Assembly (NCBI GenBank): GCA_002345965.1
Contig: DDTF01000048.1
Coordinates: 48,652-112,651 of the forward strand
DNA length: 64,000 nt
Source: Flammeovirgaceae bacterium UBA2371
Lineage (GTDB): Bacteria > Bacteroidota > Bacteroidia > Cytophagales > Cyclobacteriaceae
Direction: 5' to 3'
The notes beneath the pieces are model-generated. The model did no database searches, was not told the origin of the DNA, and was given only the letters and a program-made list of their open reading frames with translations. Positions 28,412 to 37,838 of this stretch are shown piece after piece (within the stretch, counting starts at the first letter, position 1; the number at the start of each line of letters is the position of its first letter). The position numbers and the translations under genes were made by a program.

Positions 28412-30460
28412 TCATTTAATAATTACATCTCCACTTGTATTGGAAGAGGGGGGAAAAGTATTGTTATTGGCCACGTTAAGCGCATCCGGATTTTGTCTCC
28501 CAGCTTCTACCAGAATACCATAACCACCACTTCCGGAAACCGTATTGTTTTTGAATGTATTGGTCGTAACTCCACCCCCATAATCAAATACCAGGTTTGC
28601 CAACTCCGTTGCTGGTGTTACTCCATTCTTTAGAATTGCCACCTCACCTCCGTTTTTGATTTGGCAGAATTCAAACTTGGTGGTGGTTTGAACATGGATT
28701 CCCGCCCATGAACCCGCTGTACCAGCTTCACTGTCAAATGTTATGGGTGCTAGTGCAGTGCCTATTGCAGTGAAATTTCCCTGTTGGATATACAAGGTTT
28801 TGCCTGCCTTGAATTTTAGGTTCACCCCGGGTACTAATGACCAGGATCCGCTGGAGAGATACGCATTACCTGAAAACAAATAATAATTGGACCCGCCTAA
28901 GGATCGCCATGTAGCACTAGGTGAAACGGTTGAATTAGGTACATGTACTTCCACCGCTGCCACACCAGTAGGCATTGTAAACGTATTATCAGCATTTGCA
29001 ATTGTAGCATTGACTAGATCAATCCTGGTGCGTATTGCAGGTAACGTAGTTCCGCTAAATGAAGTGCTTTTGATATCAACGTAATCGCTAGCACTTTCAT
29101 TGTATACTCCATACCCGCCACTATTTACAATTGTTGCATTGGAAAGATAGGAAGTGTTGCCAAAACTAAAATAAATGGCAGCCTTTACAGAAGAAGTAAA
29201 GAACCCGGTATTAAAAACATCACTTCCTGCACCTTCAATGGTTGTATTGCTGATAACCAATTGCCTTGAAGCAGCAGCGAATGCAATACCTTTCCAATTC
29301 GCTCCACTCAATCCTTTAATAGTTGAATTGCTTATTTGTAATCCCTTTTGAGCCAGCAATCCTACACCGCTCTTCATCAAAAGTGTGGCATTAGCAATGA
29401 TGATATCCGAGCCAGAAGTGAAATCTCCATCAATAAAGTATTTTATACCATTTCCGAAATTAAAGCTTGCACCTCCTGTCAATGCATCAATTGTACCTGC
29501 CCCACTTGGCACCAGGTGCACATAATCGTATGTGCCAAACTGGTTAGTACCAATTTTATTCACAAAATCAATTGGCGCCTTAATCGGCTTAACATTGGAA
29601 AATAAATTATTGTTAATTATTCCATTGGCTGAATTAACCGATGACTTAACCAGGATATCATAGGAAGGTGAACTTTCAAAAAATACACTTGATAATCTAC
29701 CAATTATAGGTAAGACGCCAGTAAATGTAACAGCAGCTGGCTCAGTCTGTCCTTCAAAAACAGATGCCCCGGCTTTTTCGATTCTTGTCAATTGGCTAAT
29801 GTCTATCGTTCCGCCATCAACCAATATTCCCTTCCAACCTGTATCAGCCGTAAACCTGTGATTTGATCCGGCAATCGAGCTCAGCTTGCCACCCGTCTTT
29901 ATTATTATACCAGTATTATTGGCAGCCTTTATTGTAATCACACTATTTTGATCAAATCCGTAACTCAAAGTAACTCCATCAGGTATAGTTAGATCACCTG
30001 TAATTATATAATCTGGCATGGAGGGGTCCGGATCGACATCAATCAGTGTTGTTGATTTCGATAACGTACCACTCAGAGTTAGCGCGCCTGTAACTGTGAC
30101 TTTTACACTTGCTTCTGAAAAATTAGTGCCACTGGTGATACGGAGTGTAAAAGAGTATATTCCATTTATTTTTGGTTCGAAGGTGACTTTTTCGTTTTTA
30201 CCGTCAACAGCTGTTAAAGAGACATTGCCTGGATTGTTGTTGATGATCCATTGATAATTTACATTTCCAACTGGACCAGTTGAAGCGGATCCATCTAAGG
30301 TTACTATTGTATAGGGCGCTACTGTTTGATCAACTCCTGCATCTGCCTTTAACGGGATTTCGTTCGGCCCCTGATTCGGACCTTTATCATCTTCAGAACA
30401 AGAGGAAAGGATTAGCACAACAGCAATAAGCGCATGGCAATAGCTCAATATGATTTTCAT
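28412..30460 (-). CDS. PKD-domain and beta-helix lipoprotein
   Basis: Protein of 682 residues with lipobox LILSSC then SEDDKG. Residues ~38-125 are a PKD-like domain (ADAGVDQTVAPYTIVTLDGSAS; YSFTLRITSGTNFSEASVKV). The rest (~135-680) shows repeated short strands with Asn ladders (ISNTTIEGAGSDVFNT, TIVNSGGYGVYN) typical of right-handed parallel beta-helices. Such proteins in Bacteroidota sit on the cell surface and bind or cleave polysaccharides, but no catalytic site is recognised. It is placed between the 527-residue protein and a divergently placed inverted repeat. Confidence 0.75.
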   Translation of the reverse strand: MKIILSYCHALIAVVLILSSCSEDDKGPNQGPNEIPLKADAGVDQTVAPYTIVTLDGSASTGPVGNVNYQWIINNNPGNVSLTAVDGKNEKVTFEPKINGIYSFTLRITSGTNFSEASVKVTVTGALTLSGTLSKSTTLIDVDPDPSMPDYIITGDLTIPDGVTLSYGFDQNSVITIKAANNTGIIIKTGGKLSSIAGSNHRFTADTGWKGILVDGGTIDISQLTRIEKAGASVFEGQTEPAAVTFTGVLPIIGRLSSVFFESSPSYDILVKSSVNSANGIINNNLFSNVKPIKAPIDFVNKIGTNQFGTYDYVHLVPSGAGTIDALTGGASFNFGNGIKYFIDGDFTSGSDIIIANATLLMKSGVGLLAQKGLQISNSTIKGLSGANWKGIAFAAASRQLVISNTTIEGAGSDVFNTGFFTSSVKAAIYFSFGNTSYLSNATIVNSGGYGVYNESASDYVDIKSTSFSGTTLPAIRTRIDLVNATIANADNTFTMPTGVAAVEVHVPNSTVSPSATWRSLGGSNYYLFSGNAYLSSGSWSLVPGVNLKFKAGKTLYIQQGNFTAIGTALAPITFDSEAGTAGSWAGIHVQTTTKFEFCQIKNGGEVAILKNGVTPATELANLVFDYGGGVTTNTFKNNTVSGSGGYGILVEAGRQNPDALNVANNNTFPPSSNTSGDVIIK

Positions 30461-30481
30461 AACTGCAGACTTTTTTGATTA

Positions 30482-30540
30482 TGCCCCTAAATTTGATGTA
30501 TCTGGTCAACCATAAAAGGTCGATTTTGCCGATAGGGGCA
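30482..30540. repeat. Long-loop inverted repeat ahead of the beta-helix gene
   Basis: TGCCCCTA (30482-30489) and TAGGGGCA (30533-30540) are perfect complements with 43 bases between. It lies 22 bp upstream of the start codon at 30460, and could be a leader structure or the end signal of the beta-barrel gene. The spacing is long for a terminator. Confidence 0.3.
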
Positions 30541-30608
30541 GATTCTTTATGAGTGCTGTTTTATTTTTTATAAAGAAAAGAATTGAAAAGGGCAGGGATT
30601 ACATTATT

Positions 30609-31184
30609 TCAGTGTATTCCACCTCCAAAGAGAATCCCTACTCGAATCGATGGATAACTGTTTTTGATTTCCAGAAAAGGACTCACGATTTCATCGCCTA
30701 TGAAGTTGTAGTCAATAGCTGTATGAAGATGACCCCACTCCATCCCGGCCCTGAAAAACAAACCCAATTGCATACTGCCAATTTGAAATGCACTCACGCC
30801 CCCAAAATCTACGATCAGTTCTTCTTTTGATTTGCTCACAATCCCAGCACCCGTTCCAATGAATGCTCGCAGGTATTTTTTTCCAAAATAATATTGAGAG
30901 AAAACAGACCCGCTACCATACTGTGTGGTAGGATTATCGATGGCAATAGACCTGGACAATCCCCTTGTAATCGATGCCGCCTCAATTCGTAGTCCAATGA
31001 GTAATTTGTCTGTAATAAGGAAAGCCGGTTCAAGATAAAATACCGGACCACCACTCCCCTGCATACCAGCCGTTGCCCCAAAACCAGTGCCTGCTCCGAG
31101 CCTCAGCTTACGGTATTCTTGTGCCTTTGCAGGATAGAAAGCAAGACCTGCAAAGAAAAGCGCACAAATAATTATTAACCTCAT
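30609..31184 (-). CDS. Small outer-membrane beta-barrel protein
   Basis: Protein of 191 residues with a signal peptide ending at YPAKAQ. The mature chain alternates Gly/aromatic strands (LRLGAGTGFGATAGMQG, LLIGLRIEAASITRG, AFIGTGAGIVSKSKEE, LGLFFRAGMEWGHLH) and has an eight-stranded outer membrane barrel layout of the OmpW/OmpX size class. It ends with IRVGILFGGGIH. No ligand or channel role can be inferred. It sits between the LytTR regulator cluster and the beta-helix gene, all on the minus strand. Confidence 0.7.
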   Translation of the reverse strand: MRLIIICALFFAGLAFYPAKAQEYRKLRLGAGTGFGATAGMQGSGGPVFYLEPAFLITDKLLIGLRIEAASITRGLSRSIAIDNPTTQYGSGSVFSQYYFGKKYLRAFIGTGAGIVSKSKEELIVDFGGVSAFQIGSMQLGLFFRAGMEWGHLHTAIDYNFIGDEIVSPFLEIKNSYPSIRVGILFGGGIH

Positions 31185-31212
31185 ACTAATTGTTGATTTG
31201 ATCCTTACCTAA

Positions 31213-31524
31213 CTACAGATCGCGAATTCGAGTCATAAATTCTTCCTTGTGATTGCTGCTAATAGGAATTCGGCTCTTCGCGATGTAAACGCTCTCGTTA
31301 TCAAATGAATCTACTTTGCTTAGGTTGACAACATAGGACCGATGTACTCGCACCAAGTCTGGTATATTGTGCGTTCTCATAAACTGGCTCAGGTTCTGAG
31401 AAAGCGAATATTTTTCTTTTATGGTTATTAATCGCAAATAGCTACCAGCTGCTTCTAAATAGAGTATAGTGTCAATCGGTACTTTAAGGTGTCTCTTATC
31501 GATTCTTATGAATATTACCTCCAT
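31213..31524 (-). CDS. Stand-alone LytTR DNA-binding protein
   Basis: Protein of 103 residues that is essentially a LytTR domain: VIFIRIDKRHLKVPIDTILYLEAAGSYLRL then LVRVHRSYVVNLSKVDSF. It has no receiver domain. The sequence closely tracks the LytTR half of the response regulator encoded 180 bp upstream (shared GSYxxxxT, QNLSxF, RxHRSYxVNxxKVDSF, LPIS or IPIS), so it is probably a truncated duplicate. It may bind the same sites and act without phosphorylation, or compete with the full regulator. Confidence 0.75.
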   Translation of the reverse strand: MEVIFIRIDKRHLKVPIDTILYLEAAGSYLRLITIKEKYSLSQNLSQFMRTHNIPDLVRVHRSYVVNLSKVDSFDNESVYIAKSRIPISSNHKEEFMTRIRDL

Positions 31525-31703
31525 ACGTTCTTCAATTCAATCTTAGAGCTCTTGAATGCAGTATTTCAAAAATTCAGATGGAATTTGAAAATAACGTTAC
31601 TCTTAACAAACTAAAGGTTTACAGGATACCTATAGTTTTTTGCAGAGTCTTGAATTTTTTTTGTGAGTTGGGTTATTCTACTGCCCTAGACCATACAGAT
31701 GGA

Positions 31704-32453
31704 TTACAAACAATGAATCTTTGACATAAATTCCTCCCTATAACTTTCACTAATAGGAAGCTTATGATCTCCAATGAACAAGAATGATTCCTCAAACGAA
31801 TCAACTTTGTTTACGTTAACAAGATAAGATCGGTGAATCCTTAAAATATTTTCTATCGGGTTTTTTTTTAAAAACTTACTCAGGTTTTGAGTAAGTGTAA
31901 AACGCTCCTCCGTGGTTTGTATATTCACATAACTGCCAGAAGCCTCTACGAATAAAATGTCATTTGGGCATAGTTTTCTATACTTGCCACTACTTTTAAT
32001 AAACAGACACCTGTGAATGATAGTTTCGAATTCCCCCTCAAACACAATTGGTTTTTCAATTCTATCAGGAGTCTCTTCTCTGGAAAAATTAAAAAGTGCT
32101 AAATCAATTGAAGCCAAAAGGTTTGCCGGTGTAAAGGGTTTGACTAAAAAAGCATTTGGCCTTGTTGCCTTTGCCAATTGGTAAGTGCCAGGCTCAGAGT
32201 TGGCTGTGATGTAAATAACAGGAATAGCAAGGCTTTCCTTCACCTTTTGCACCAATTCAATACCCGTCATTGCACCTGCCAAATGAATGTCTACAAGTAA
32301 CAAATCCGGAGGACTTGTTAAAATATTTGAAACAGCTTCCTCGGCATTGTCAAAAACACGCACTACATCATAGCCATATTCTGTAAGCAGCGTGCTAATG
32401 TCTTCCGCTACAATAAATTCATCTTCCAGAATTACTATTCTTATCTTATTCAT
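31704..32453 (-). CDS. LytTR-family response regulator
   Basis: Protein of 249 residues. Residues 1-120 are a receiver domain with the acidic pair E10-D11, phospho-acceptor D55 in LLLVDIHLAG and K104 in FLVKPF. Residues ~148-249 are a LytTR domain (DILFVEASGSYVNIQTTEERF; LRIHRSYLVNVNKVDSF). It should be phosphorylated by the sensor kinase encoded 6 bp upstream and bind paired direct repeats in promoters. Targets are unknown. The 179-bp gap that follows separates it from its stand-alone paralogue. Confidence 0.88.
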   Translation of the reverse strand: MNKIRIVILEDEFIVAEDISTLLTEYGYDVVRVFDNAEEAVSNILTSPPDLLLVDIHLAGAMTGIELVQKVKESLAIPVIYITANSEPGTYQLAKATRPNAFLVKPFTPANLLASIDLALFNFSREETPDRIEKPIVFEGEFETIIHRCLFIKSSGKYRKLCPNDILFVEASGSYVNIQTTEERFTLTQNLSKFLKKNPIENILRIHRSYLVNVNKVDSFEESFLFIGDHKLPISESYREEFMSKIHCL

Positions 32454-32459
32454 TTTCTT

Positions 32460-34616
32460 TCAAACCTTCGGTTGCAGACGCATTTCGACTTGTAACCCAT
32501 GCTCACACTTAATATTAAAATCTCCATTCAGCTTAGATTTTACCAATTGCTCCACAAAACGCAGGCCAAAAGATTTTTTTATCTCCGAATCGAGTTGAGA
32601 TGATCCATTGTCTGATATACTAAAGTAAAGATGATCAATTTTCCTGTTTAGAGTGACAGTTATAGTTTTTAACTGTTGTGTAGCCTTGAAAGCATACTTT
32701 ATTGCATTTGTAATCAACTCATTACTGATTAAGCCGAGGGCCAAAGCCACGTCAATATTAGTTTCAATTTGATCAATATCTGTAATCAACTCAATCGCAC
32801 CATGAGTTAATTCTAGCGATGCCAATGTAAGATGACACTGCTCAGTTAAGTATGATTTTAAGTCTACCGAGCCCAGATGATCTGACTTATATAACATCTC
32901 ATGAATCAGACCTAATGAGTGAATCCTATTATTCAATTCATTCAATATTTCTGTGGTTTCACCACTTGCCGATCTGGACTTAATATTGATAAGACTGCTA
33001 ATGATTTGGAGGTTATTCTTGACCCTATGATGAATTTCATGAAGCAGCGCTTCTTTTTCCTTGTTTTGTTTTTGTACAATTCCATACTGATTTTCAATAA
33101 TCCTATTCTGCTCTTGCAGCGTTTCTGATACCTTCTTTTTTTGTTTAAACCTGGTAAAATAAAGTCCTCCAAAAGACCCGATAAGTATAATTGAAATAGC
33201 TGATAAGCCTATCTGCAAATTTCTTGTTTTAATCTTTTCTTCATTGAGCAGGTTGCGCTGTGTCATTTCACTAAGCTCAGATTCTTTTTTGGCAGTTTTG
33301 AACTCCGCCTGCATACGTGTCAGGTTTATGGCTGTTTCCTGACGATTAATGCTATCCAGATAAACTTTATACTTTTCTGAATAAAATAATGCCTTTTTAA
33401 AATCACCCATTCTCTCATACAGCAACTTCCCTTCGTTAATAAGGTTTTTTTCATGGATTAAGGCTACCTCCTTGGCTAATTTCATACCAACGGTCAAATG
33501 ATATTCCGCCTCATTATAGTTGCCCAGTATCGTATGAACTCGCACCAGCTGCCGATGAATACCTGTAAACGTAATTCTGTTATTCATTCTATAGTTCATA
33601 GATAATGCGGAGTCGTAATAAAATAGCGCTGAATCAAATTGATTAAAGTGGAGGTGGGTATCTCCCAGCAATTCAAGTGTATAAACTGCATTAGGTTGAG
33701 TAACCCGCCCAATGTCACCTTTAGCAAGGTAGTGGTAATAAAAAGCTGAATCCTTCATATTTGCATCACTATAATCTTTGGCTACCATATCCCATTCAGG
33801 TATTAAGCCCATTCCATTCATTGCATTACACGCTTTGATAAAGTACCTGGCTGCCCTTTTGTGATCCAATAATTGTCGATAGGACTTGGCAAGATTTCGA
33901 TAAGAATAATAAATAGCCATTGAGTCGCTGATACTCTTGTAATGTTGAAGATTTTTTATTTCATCTTTTATTTTCTCCTTGTAATAAATGCTGTCGATCA
34001 TTAATGGCCCCATCGCACCCAGTGATTCCACGTGGTGTTCACTACCCGGAAATTTGTCTTTAAGTTTTTCGCCTTTAAAAATAAATTCTATCGTCCTTTT
34101 AAAATCTCCCTTACGGTGATACATAAGAGAGGTGTTATGCAGGATAAGAATCATTCCGTTGATGTCACCCGATTCCTCAGCTATTGAGTATGCTTTCTGA
34201 AAATAATATTCGGCAGAATCATAGTACGCCTGATAATAGTAAGTATTGGCAACCAGGTCGGTAGCTTTTGACCAGGTGTCGTAGTCCTTAAGTTCTTGAG
34301 AAATTGCGATAGATTTTCTAAAATACTTCAGCCCTTCTTCATATTGTCCATTGGCCCAATAAAATTTACCAACCATCATAAGGGCTCTTCCAAGACATCT
34401 GGTACAATCAGCTTGCTCGGTCTCTTTTAATACCGAATTAGCGACAGCAAATGTTTCTGGAAAATCGGCAAATATCCTGTTTTCAAGTTGGATTATCCTA
34501 CTCCATAGGGATGCACTATCTGAGCGAACCTGGGAATGACCTGGGCTAGCCGTCACCAAAAGCAAGAGAAAAAGAAATTGAGCGGCCGGTTTTATCACAA
34601 CCTTAAAATAGCTCAA
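32460..34616 (-). CDS. TPR-containing sensor histidine kinase (HisKA_2 type)
   Basis: Protein of 718 residues. The TTG at 34616 or the GTG six codons later starts it; no ATG is in frame ahead of an upstream stop. A signal peptide precedes a periplasmic TPR array (~45-440, for example YYQAYYDSAEYYFQKAYSIAEE). A membrane segment near 463-483 follows. H529 in ALLHEIHHRVKNNLQII is the phospho-histidine of the HisKA_2/HWE group, and the ATPase domain has NELITNAIKYAF and ISDNGSS. TPR domains sense unknown ligands or partners. It begins 26 bp after the DAHP synthase gene and ends 6 bp before its response regulator. Confidence 0.88.
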   Translation of the reverse strand: MSYFKVVIKPAAQFLFLLLLVTASPGHSQVRSDSASLWSRIIQLENRIFADFPETFAVANSVLKETEQADCTRCLGRALMMVGKFYWANGQYEEGLKYFRKSIAISQELKDYDTWSKATDLVANTYYYQAYYDSAEYYFQKAYSIAEESGDINGMILILHNTSLMYHRKGDFKRTIEFIFKGEKLKDKFPGSEHHVESLGAMGPLMIDSIYYKEKIKDEIKNLQHYKSISDSMAIYYSYRNLAKSYRQLLDHKRAARYFIKACNAMNGMGLIPEWDMVAKDYSDANMKDSAFYYHYLAKGDIGRVTQPNAVYTLELLGDTHLHFNQFDSALFYYDSALSMNYRMNNRITFTGIHRQLVRVHTILGNYNEAEYHLTVGMKLAKEVALIHEKNLINEGKLLYERMGDFKKALFYSEKYKVYLDSINRQETAINLTRMQAEFKTAKKESELSEMTQRNLLNEEKIKTRNLQIGLSAISIILIGSFGGLYFTRFKQKKKVSETLQEQNRIIENQYGIVQKQNKEKEALLHEIHHRVKNNLQIISSLINIKSRSASGETTEILNELNNRIHSLGLIHEMLYKSDHLGSVDLKSYLTEQCHLTLASLELTHGAIELITDIDQIETNIDVALALGLISNELITNAIKYAFKATQQLKTITVTLNRKIDHLYFSISDNGSSQLDSEIKKSFGLRFVEQLVKSKLNGDFNIKCEHGLQVEMRLQPKV

Positions 34617-34642
34617 ATTCCGTTATGAACGATCTTTAAAAT

Positions 34643-35743
34643 CTAGACTTTTTCTGCCTTCTTATTCATCACACCTTGCTGCACCTGAATGGATTCCTTA
34701 TGGACAAGTTTTAGCAAACTGTTGATAAAATCATCTGACAATCCCATGGCATTGCCCTGAGCAATCCTTGTTTGAACAATCTCTTCCCAACGGTTCACTT
34801 GCAATATGGTTACTTTGCTATCACGCTTGTAGTTTCCAATCTGTTCTGAGATTTTCATCCTGGCAGCCATCGTCTGCATGATCTGATCATCCAATTGATC
34901 AATCTGTTCGCGGAGAATTGTTAGTGTGCTTTTGAACTCCTTGTTAGCAGTTGATGGCGTTCTTACCACGAGATCTTCCAATATCTTTCCCAGCACTGAA
35001 GGAGTTATTTGCTGCTTGGCATCACTGAGTGCCACGGATGGCTCTATATGTGACTCAATCATTAAACCAGCCATGTCCAAATCAAGTGCTTTTTGTGAAA
35101 TGAATGGGATCAATTCACGTTGCCCAGCAATATGACTCGGATCACAAATAATATCTAATTCCGGAAACCTTGTTTTTAACTCAATAGCAATGTCCCACAT
35201 GGGCGCATTGCGAAATGGACTCTTTTCAAAAGAAGAAAATCCCCGATGGATAGCACCCAGTTTAGTGATCCCCGCTCTATTCAATCGCTCCAATGCACCA
35301 ATCCATAATTCCAGATCAGGGTTCACTGGATTTTTTACAAAAACAGGAATGTCTACTCCTTGCAATGCATCAGCCACTTCCTGAACTGAAAAAGGATTTA
35401 CAGTAGTACGGGCTCCTACCCATAAAATATCTACACCTGCCTTTAAACATTGTTCCACATGCGATGCATTCGCAACTTCGGTAGCTACTGGCAAACCCGT
35501 CTCCGCTTTAGCCTTCATTAACCATTTTAACCCTTCACTCCCAGCACCTTCATACTGTCCTGGACGAGTCCGAGGTTTCCAAATACCCGCACGCAACACA
35601 TTTACTTTTCCCAGAGCTGCCAACAATTTGGCAGTACTCACCATTTGATTTTCGCTTTCTGCACTGCACGGCCCACTGATTATCAATGGCCTTTCAGACT
35701 TAATCCAGCTATTCATTCCCTCTAATTGCAACTCCTTTTTCAT
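34643..35743 (-). CDS. DAHP synthase (type I beta) fused to chorismate mutase
   Basis: Protein of 366 residues. The ATG at 35743 is preferred over the TTG at 35755, which would overlap tyrA. The DAHP synthase part (~1-255) shows ISGPCSAES, KPRTRPGQYEGAG and DPSHIAGQRELI and condenses PEP with erythrose 4-phosphate. A C-terminal AroQ-type chorismate mutase domain (~265-350) has REQIDQLDDQIMQTMAARM. In Porphyromonas this fusion lets prephenate regulate the synthase. It is the last gene of the pheA operon, so the entry step and the branch steps are controlled together. Confidence 0.93.
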   Translation of the reverse strand: MKKELQLEGMNSWIKSERPLIISGPCSAESENQMVSTAKLLAALGKVNVLRAGIWKPRTRPGQYEGAGSEGLKWLMKAKAETGLPVATEVANASHVEQCLKAGVDILWVGARTTVNPFSVQEVADALQGVDIPVFVKNPVNPDLELWIGALERLNRAGITKLGAIHRGFSSFEKSPFRNAPMWDIAIELKTRFPELDIICDPSHIAGQRELIPFISQKALDLDMAGLMIESHIEPSVALSDAKQQITPSVLGKILEDLVVRTPSTANKEFKSTLTILREQIDQLDDQIMQTMAARMKISEQIGNYKRDSKVTILQVNRWEEIVQTRIAQGNAMGLSDDFINSLLKLVHKESIQVQQGVMNKKAEKV

Positions 35744-35744
35744 C

Positions 35745-36641
35745 TTATTCTTCAATTAATGTTTCTACCACTTTATTTTTTTCATCTTTTAATTCAATAC
35801 CACTGAGTACTCTTCTGATTTCATTGGCTTCTGTCATGATACGATGGATAGCTTTTGAATCCTTTTTCACCAGATAATAATGAAACTTCTGGAGATGCAT
35901 TATATACTCCAGCAATGCCTGACTGAGATACTCCGTATTTTGCTCGAAGATTGGGGCCCACATGTCGGGGGAACTCTTGGCCAGTCGAACCGTGGATGCA
36001 AATCCACTACCTGCTAAATCAAATATATTTTTCTCATCCTTTTCTATATCCATTACTGTTTGCCCTAAAAGAAAGGAGCTGACATGAGACAAATGAGATA
36101 CATAAGCAACGTGCTTGTCATGATCCACTGGCTCCATGAATATTGTTTTACTTTCTAATGCTTTAAATATTGTATTGGCTACTTCCAGTGCGTGCGAGGA
36201 TGATAGTTGTCGTTCGCAAATAATCATGGTCTTGTTTCTGAAAAGTCCTGAAAATGCTGCTGATGGCCCGGAATTTTCTGTTCCTGCAATAGGATGAGCT
36301 GCCACAAATTGCTGACGGTTTTTATGTCCCTGAACTGTCTTGCAAATACTTGCCTTCGTAGAACCCGTATCAATTATTGTGATGTGCGACTCTATTTTAT
36401 CTAGTAGTTGCGCTATCATCTTCGACATGGCACTAACCGGAATAGCCAGAATGATCAAATCCGTATTTTTTACCGCCTCATTCAAAGTGCACACTTCATC
36501 TACAATCCCCAGGTCAACTGCTTGCTGGGCATGCGCATTGTTATCATCCACACCTATCAAGTGGTTTGCAATTCCCTTTATTCTCAGATCAATCGCCATT
36601 GATCCACCGATTAACCCTAACCCTACTATCGTTGTTCTCAT
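35745..36641 (-). CDS. tyrA: Prephenate dehydrogenase
   Basis: Protein of 298 residues with an N-terminal dinucleotide-binding fold (TIVGLGLIGGSMAIDL) and a helical C-terminal dimerisation domain. HPIAGTENSGP matches the conserved active-site histidine region of the TyrA family. It oxidises prephenate to 4-hydroxyphenylpyruvate for tyrosine synthesis. No ACT domain is present, so feedback may rest on other operon enzymes. The start overlaps the aminotransferase stop by four bases (ATGA), and the stop is one base from the DAHP synthase start. Confidence 0.92.
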   Translation of the reverse strand: MRTTIVGLGLIGGSMAIDLRIKGIANHLIGVDDNNAHAQQAVDLGIVDEVCTLNEAVKNTDLIILAIPVSAMSKMIAQLLDKIESHITIIDTGSTKASICKTVQGHKNRQQFVAAHPIAGTENSGPSAAFSGLFRNKTMIICERQLSSSHALEVANTIFKALESKTIFMEPVDHDKHVAYVSHLSHVSSFLLGQTVMDIEKDEKNIFDLAGSGFASTVRLAKSSPDMWAPIFEQNTEYLSQALLEYIMHLQKFHYYLVKKDSKAIHRIMTEANEIRRVLSGIELKDEKNKVVETLIEE

Positions 36642-37834
36642 TGTATTTCTTCTTTAATCAAATTATTTTCCTTTGTTTTCAGGTTGATTTGAATTCGATC
36701 CCTTGCCTCCTCTAATTTTTCTACCGAAGCACAAAGTGAAATTCTAATGTAACGTTCGCCACCACTGCCAAAGATGAAACCTGGTGTGATGAAAACTTTT
36801 GTTTCATATAATAACGAGTTGATCCACTTCTCAACGGATTTTACTGAGCCTGGAACTTTTGCCCACACAAACAACCCACGCTGATCTTCAGAGTAGGTGC
36901 AGTCTAATAAATTCATTATTTCAAATGCCCGTTTTCTTCTTTCTTGATAAAGTTGATTGAGGTCCTTAAACCAACTGTCTGGTTGAGCCAGAGCAACTAT
37001 GGCTGCCTCCTGAATCCCCAGAAACATACCTGAATCCATATTACTTTTCACACGCAAGACCGCATTGATATGTTCAGCACTCCCAGCAACCCAGCCTACT
37101 CGCCACCCGGGCATGTTGTGGGATTTACTTAATGAATTCAGCTCGATTGCAACCTCATCCGCGCCTTCTATCGATAAAATGCTCGTTGGTGTTTCATTTA
37201 GAATGAGGCTGTAAGGGTTATCATTGACAATTAAAAATTGATTTGCCCGTGCCAATCTCACCAAACGCTCCATACTCACACGAGATAATACACTTCCGGT
37301 TGGCATGTGTGGCGAATTGACCCACATGATTTTAACCTTACTTAGATCACTGCGTTCAAGTGCCTCAAAATCGATTTGCCAATTGTCTTCTTCTTTTAAT
37401 TGGTAGGTTCGTTGCTTGGCTCCTACCAATTGTGAAACAGAAGCATAAGTAGGGTAACCTGGATCTGGGATAAGCACTTCGTCACCTTCATTTACAAAAG
37501 TCATTGAAATGTGCATTATCCCTTCTTTTGACCCCATCAAAGGCAAAATCATTTTTTGAGGATCCAGTTTCACTCCATATATACGTTCATAAAACTGGGC
37601 AATGCTATTACGGAAAGCAGGAATTCCGATATAATTTTGGTATCCATGAGCCGTTTCCTTTTGGGCAGTCGAGTGCAGGGCCTCTATTACTTCCAATGAG
37701 GGTGGTAAATCAGGGCTACCAATGCCTAGGTTAATCACAGGAAAATCACGACTATCCAGACTTCTCACCTCCTGTAATTTTTTCGAGAAATAATATTCCT
37801 GAACCCCTTGTATTCTTTTCGCTACTTGTACCAT
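36638..37834 (-). CDS. Class I/II aminotransferase, probable aromatic aminotransferase
   Basis: Protein of 398 residues of fold-type I PLP enzymes. NLGIGSPDLPPS is the N-terminal substrate strand and LNSLSKSHNMPGWRVGWVAG contains the PLP lysine. The C-terminal RISLCAS carries the expected carboxylate-binding arginine. It sits between pheA and tyrA, 4 bp after pheA, and so is likely to transaminate phenylpyruvate and 4-hydroxyphenylpyruvate as the last step. Sequence alone does not exclude a methionine or LL-diaminopimelate type role, which share this fold. Confidence 0.87.
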   Translation of the reverse strand: MVQVAKRIQGVQEYYFSKKLQEVRSLDSRDFPVINLGIGSPDLPPSLEVIEALHSTAQKETAHGYQNYIGIPAFRNSIAQFYERIYGVKLDPQKMILPLMGSKEGIMHISMTFVNEGDEVLIPDPGYPTYASVSQLVGAKQRTYQLKEEDNWQIDFEALERSDLSKVKIMWVNSPHMPTGSVLSRVSMERLVRLARANQFLIVNDNPYSLILNETPTSILSIEGADEVAIELNSLSKSHNMPGWRVGWVAGSAEHINAVLRVKSNMDSGMFLGIQEAAIVALAQPDSWFKDLNQLYQERRKRAFEIMNLLDCTYSEDQRGLFVWAKVPGSVKSVEKWINSLLYETKVFITPGFIFGSGGERYIRISLCASVEKLEEARDRIQINLKTKENNLIKEEIQ

Positions 37835-37838
37835 CCTA

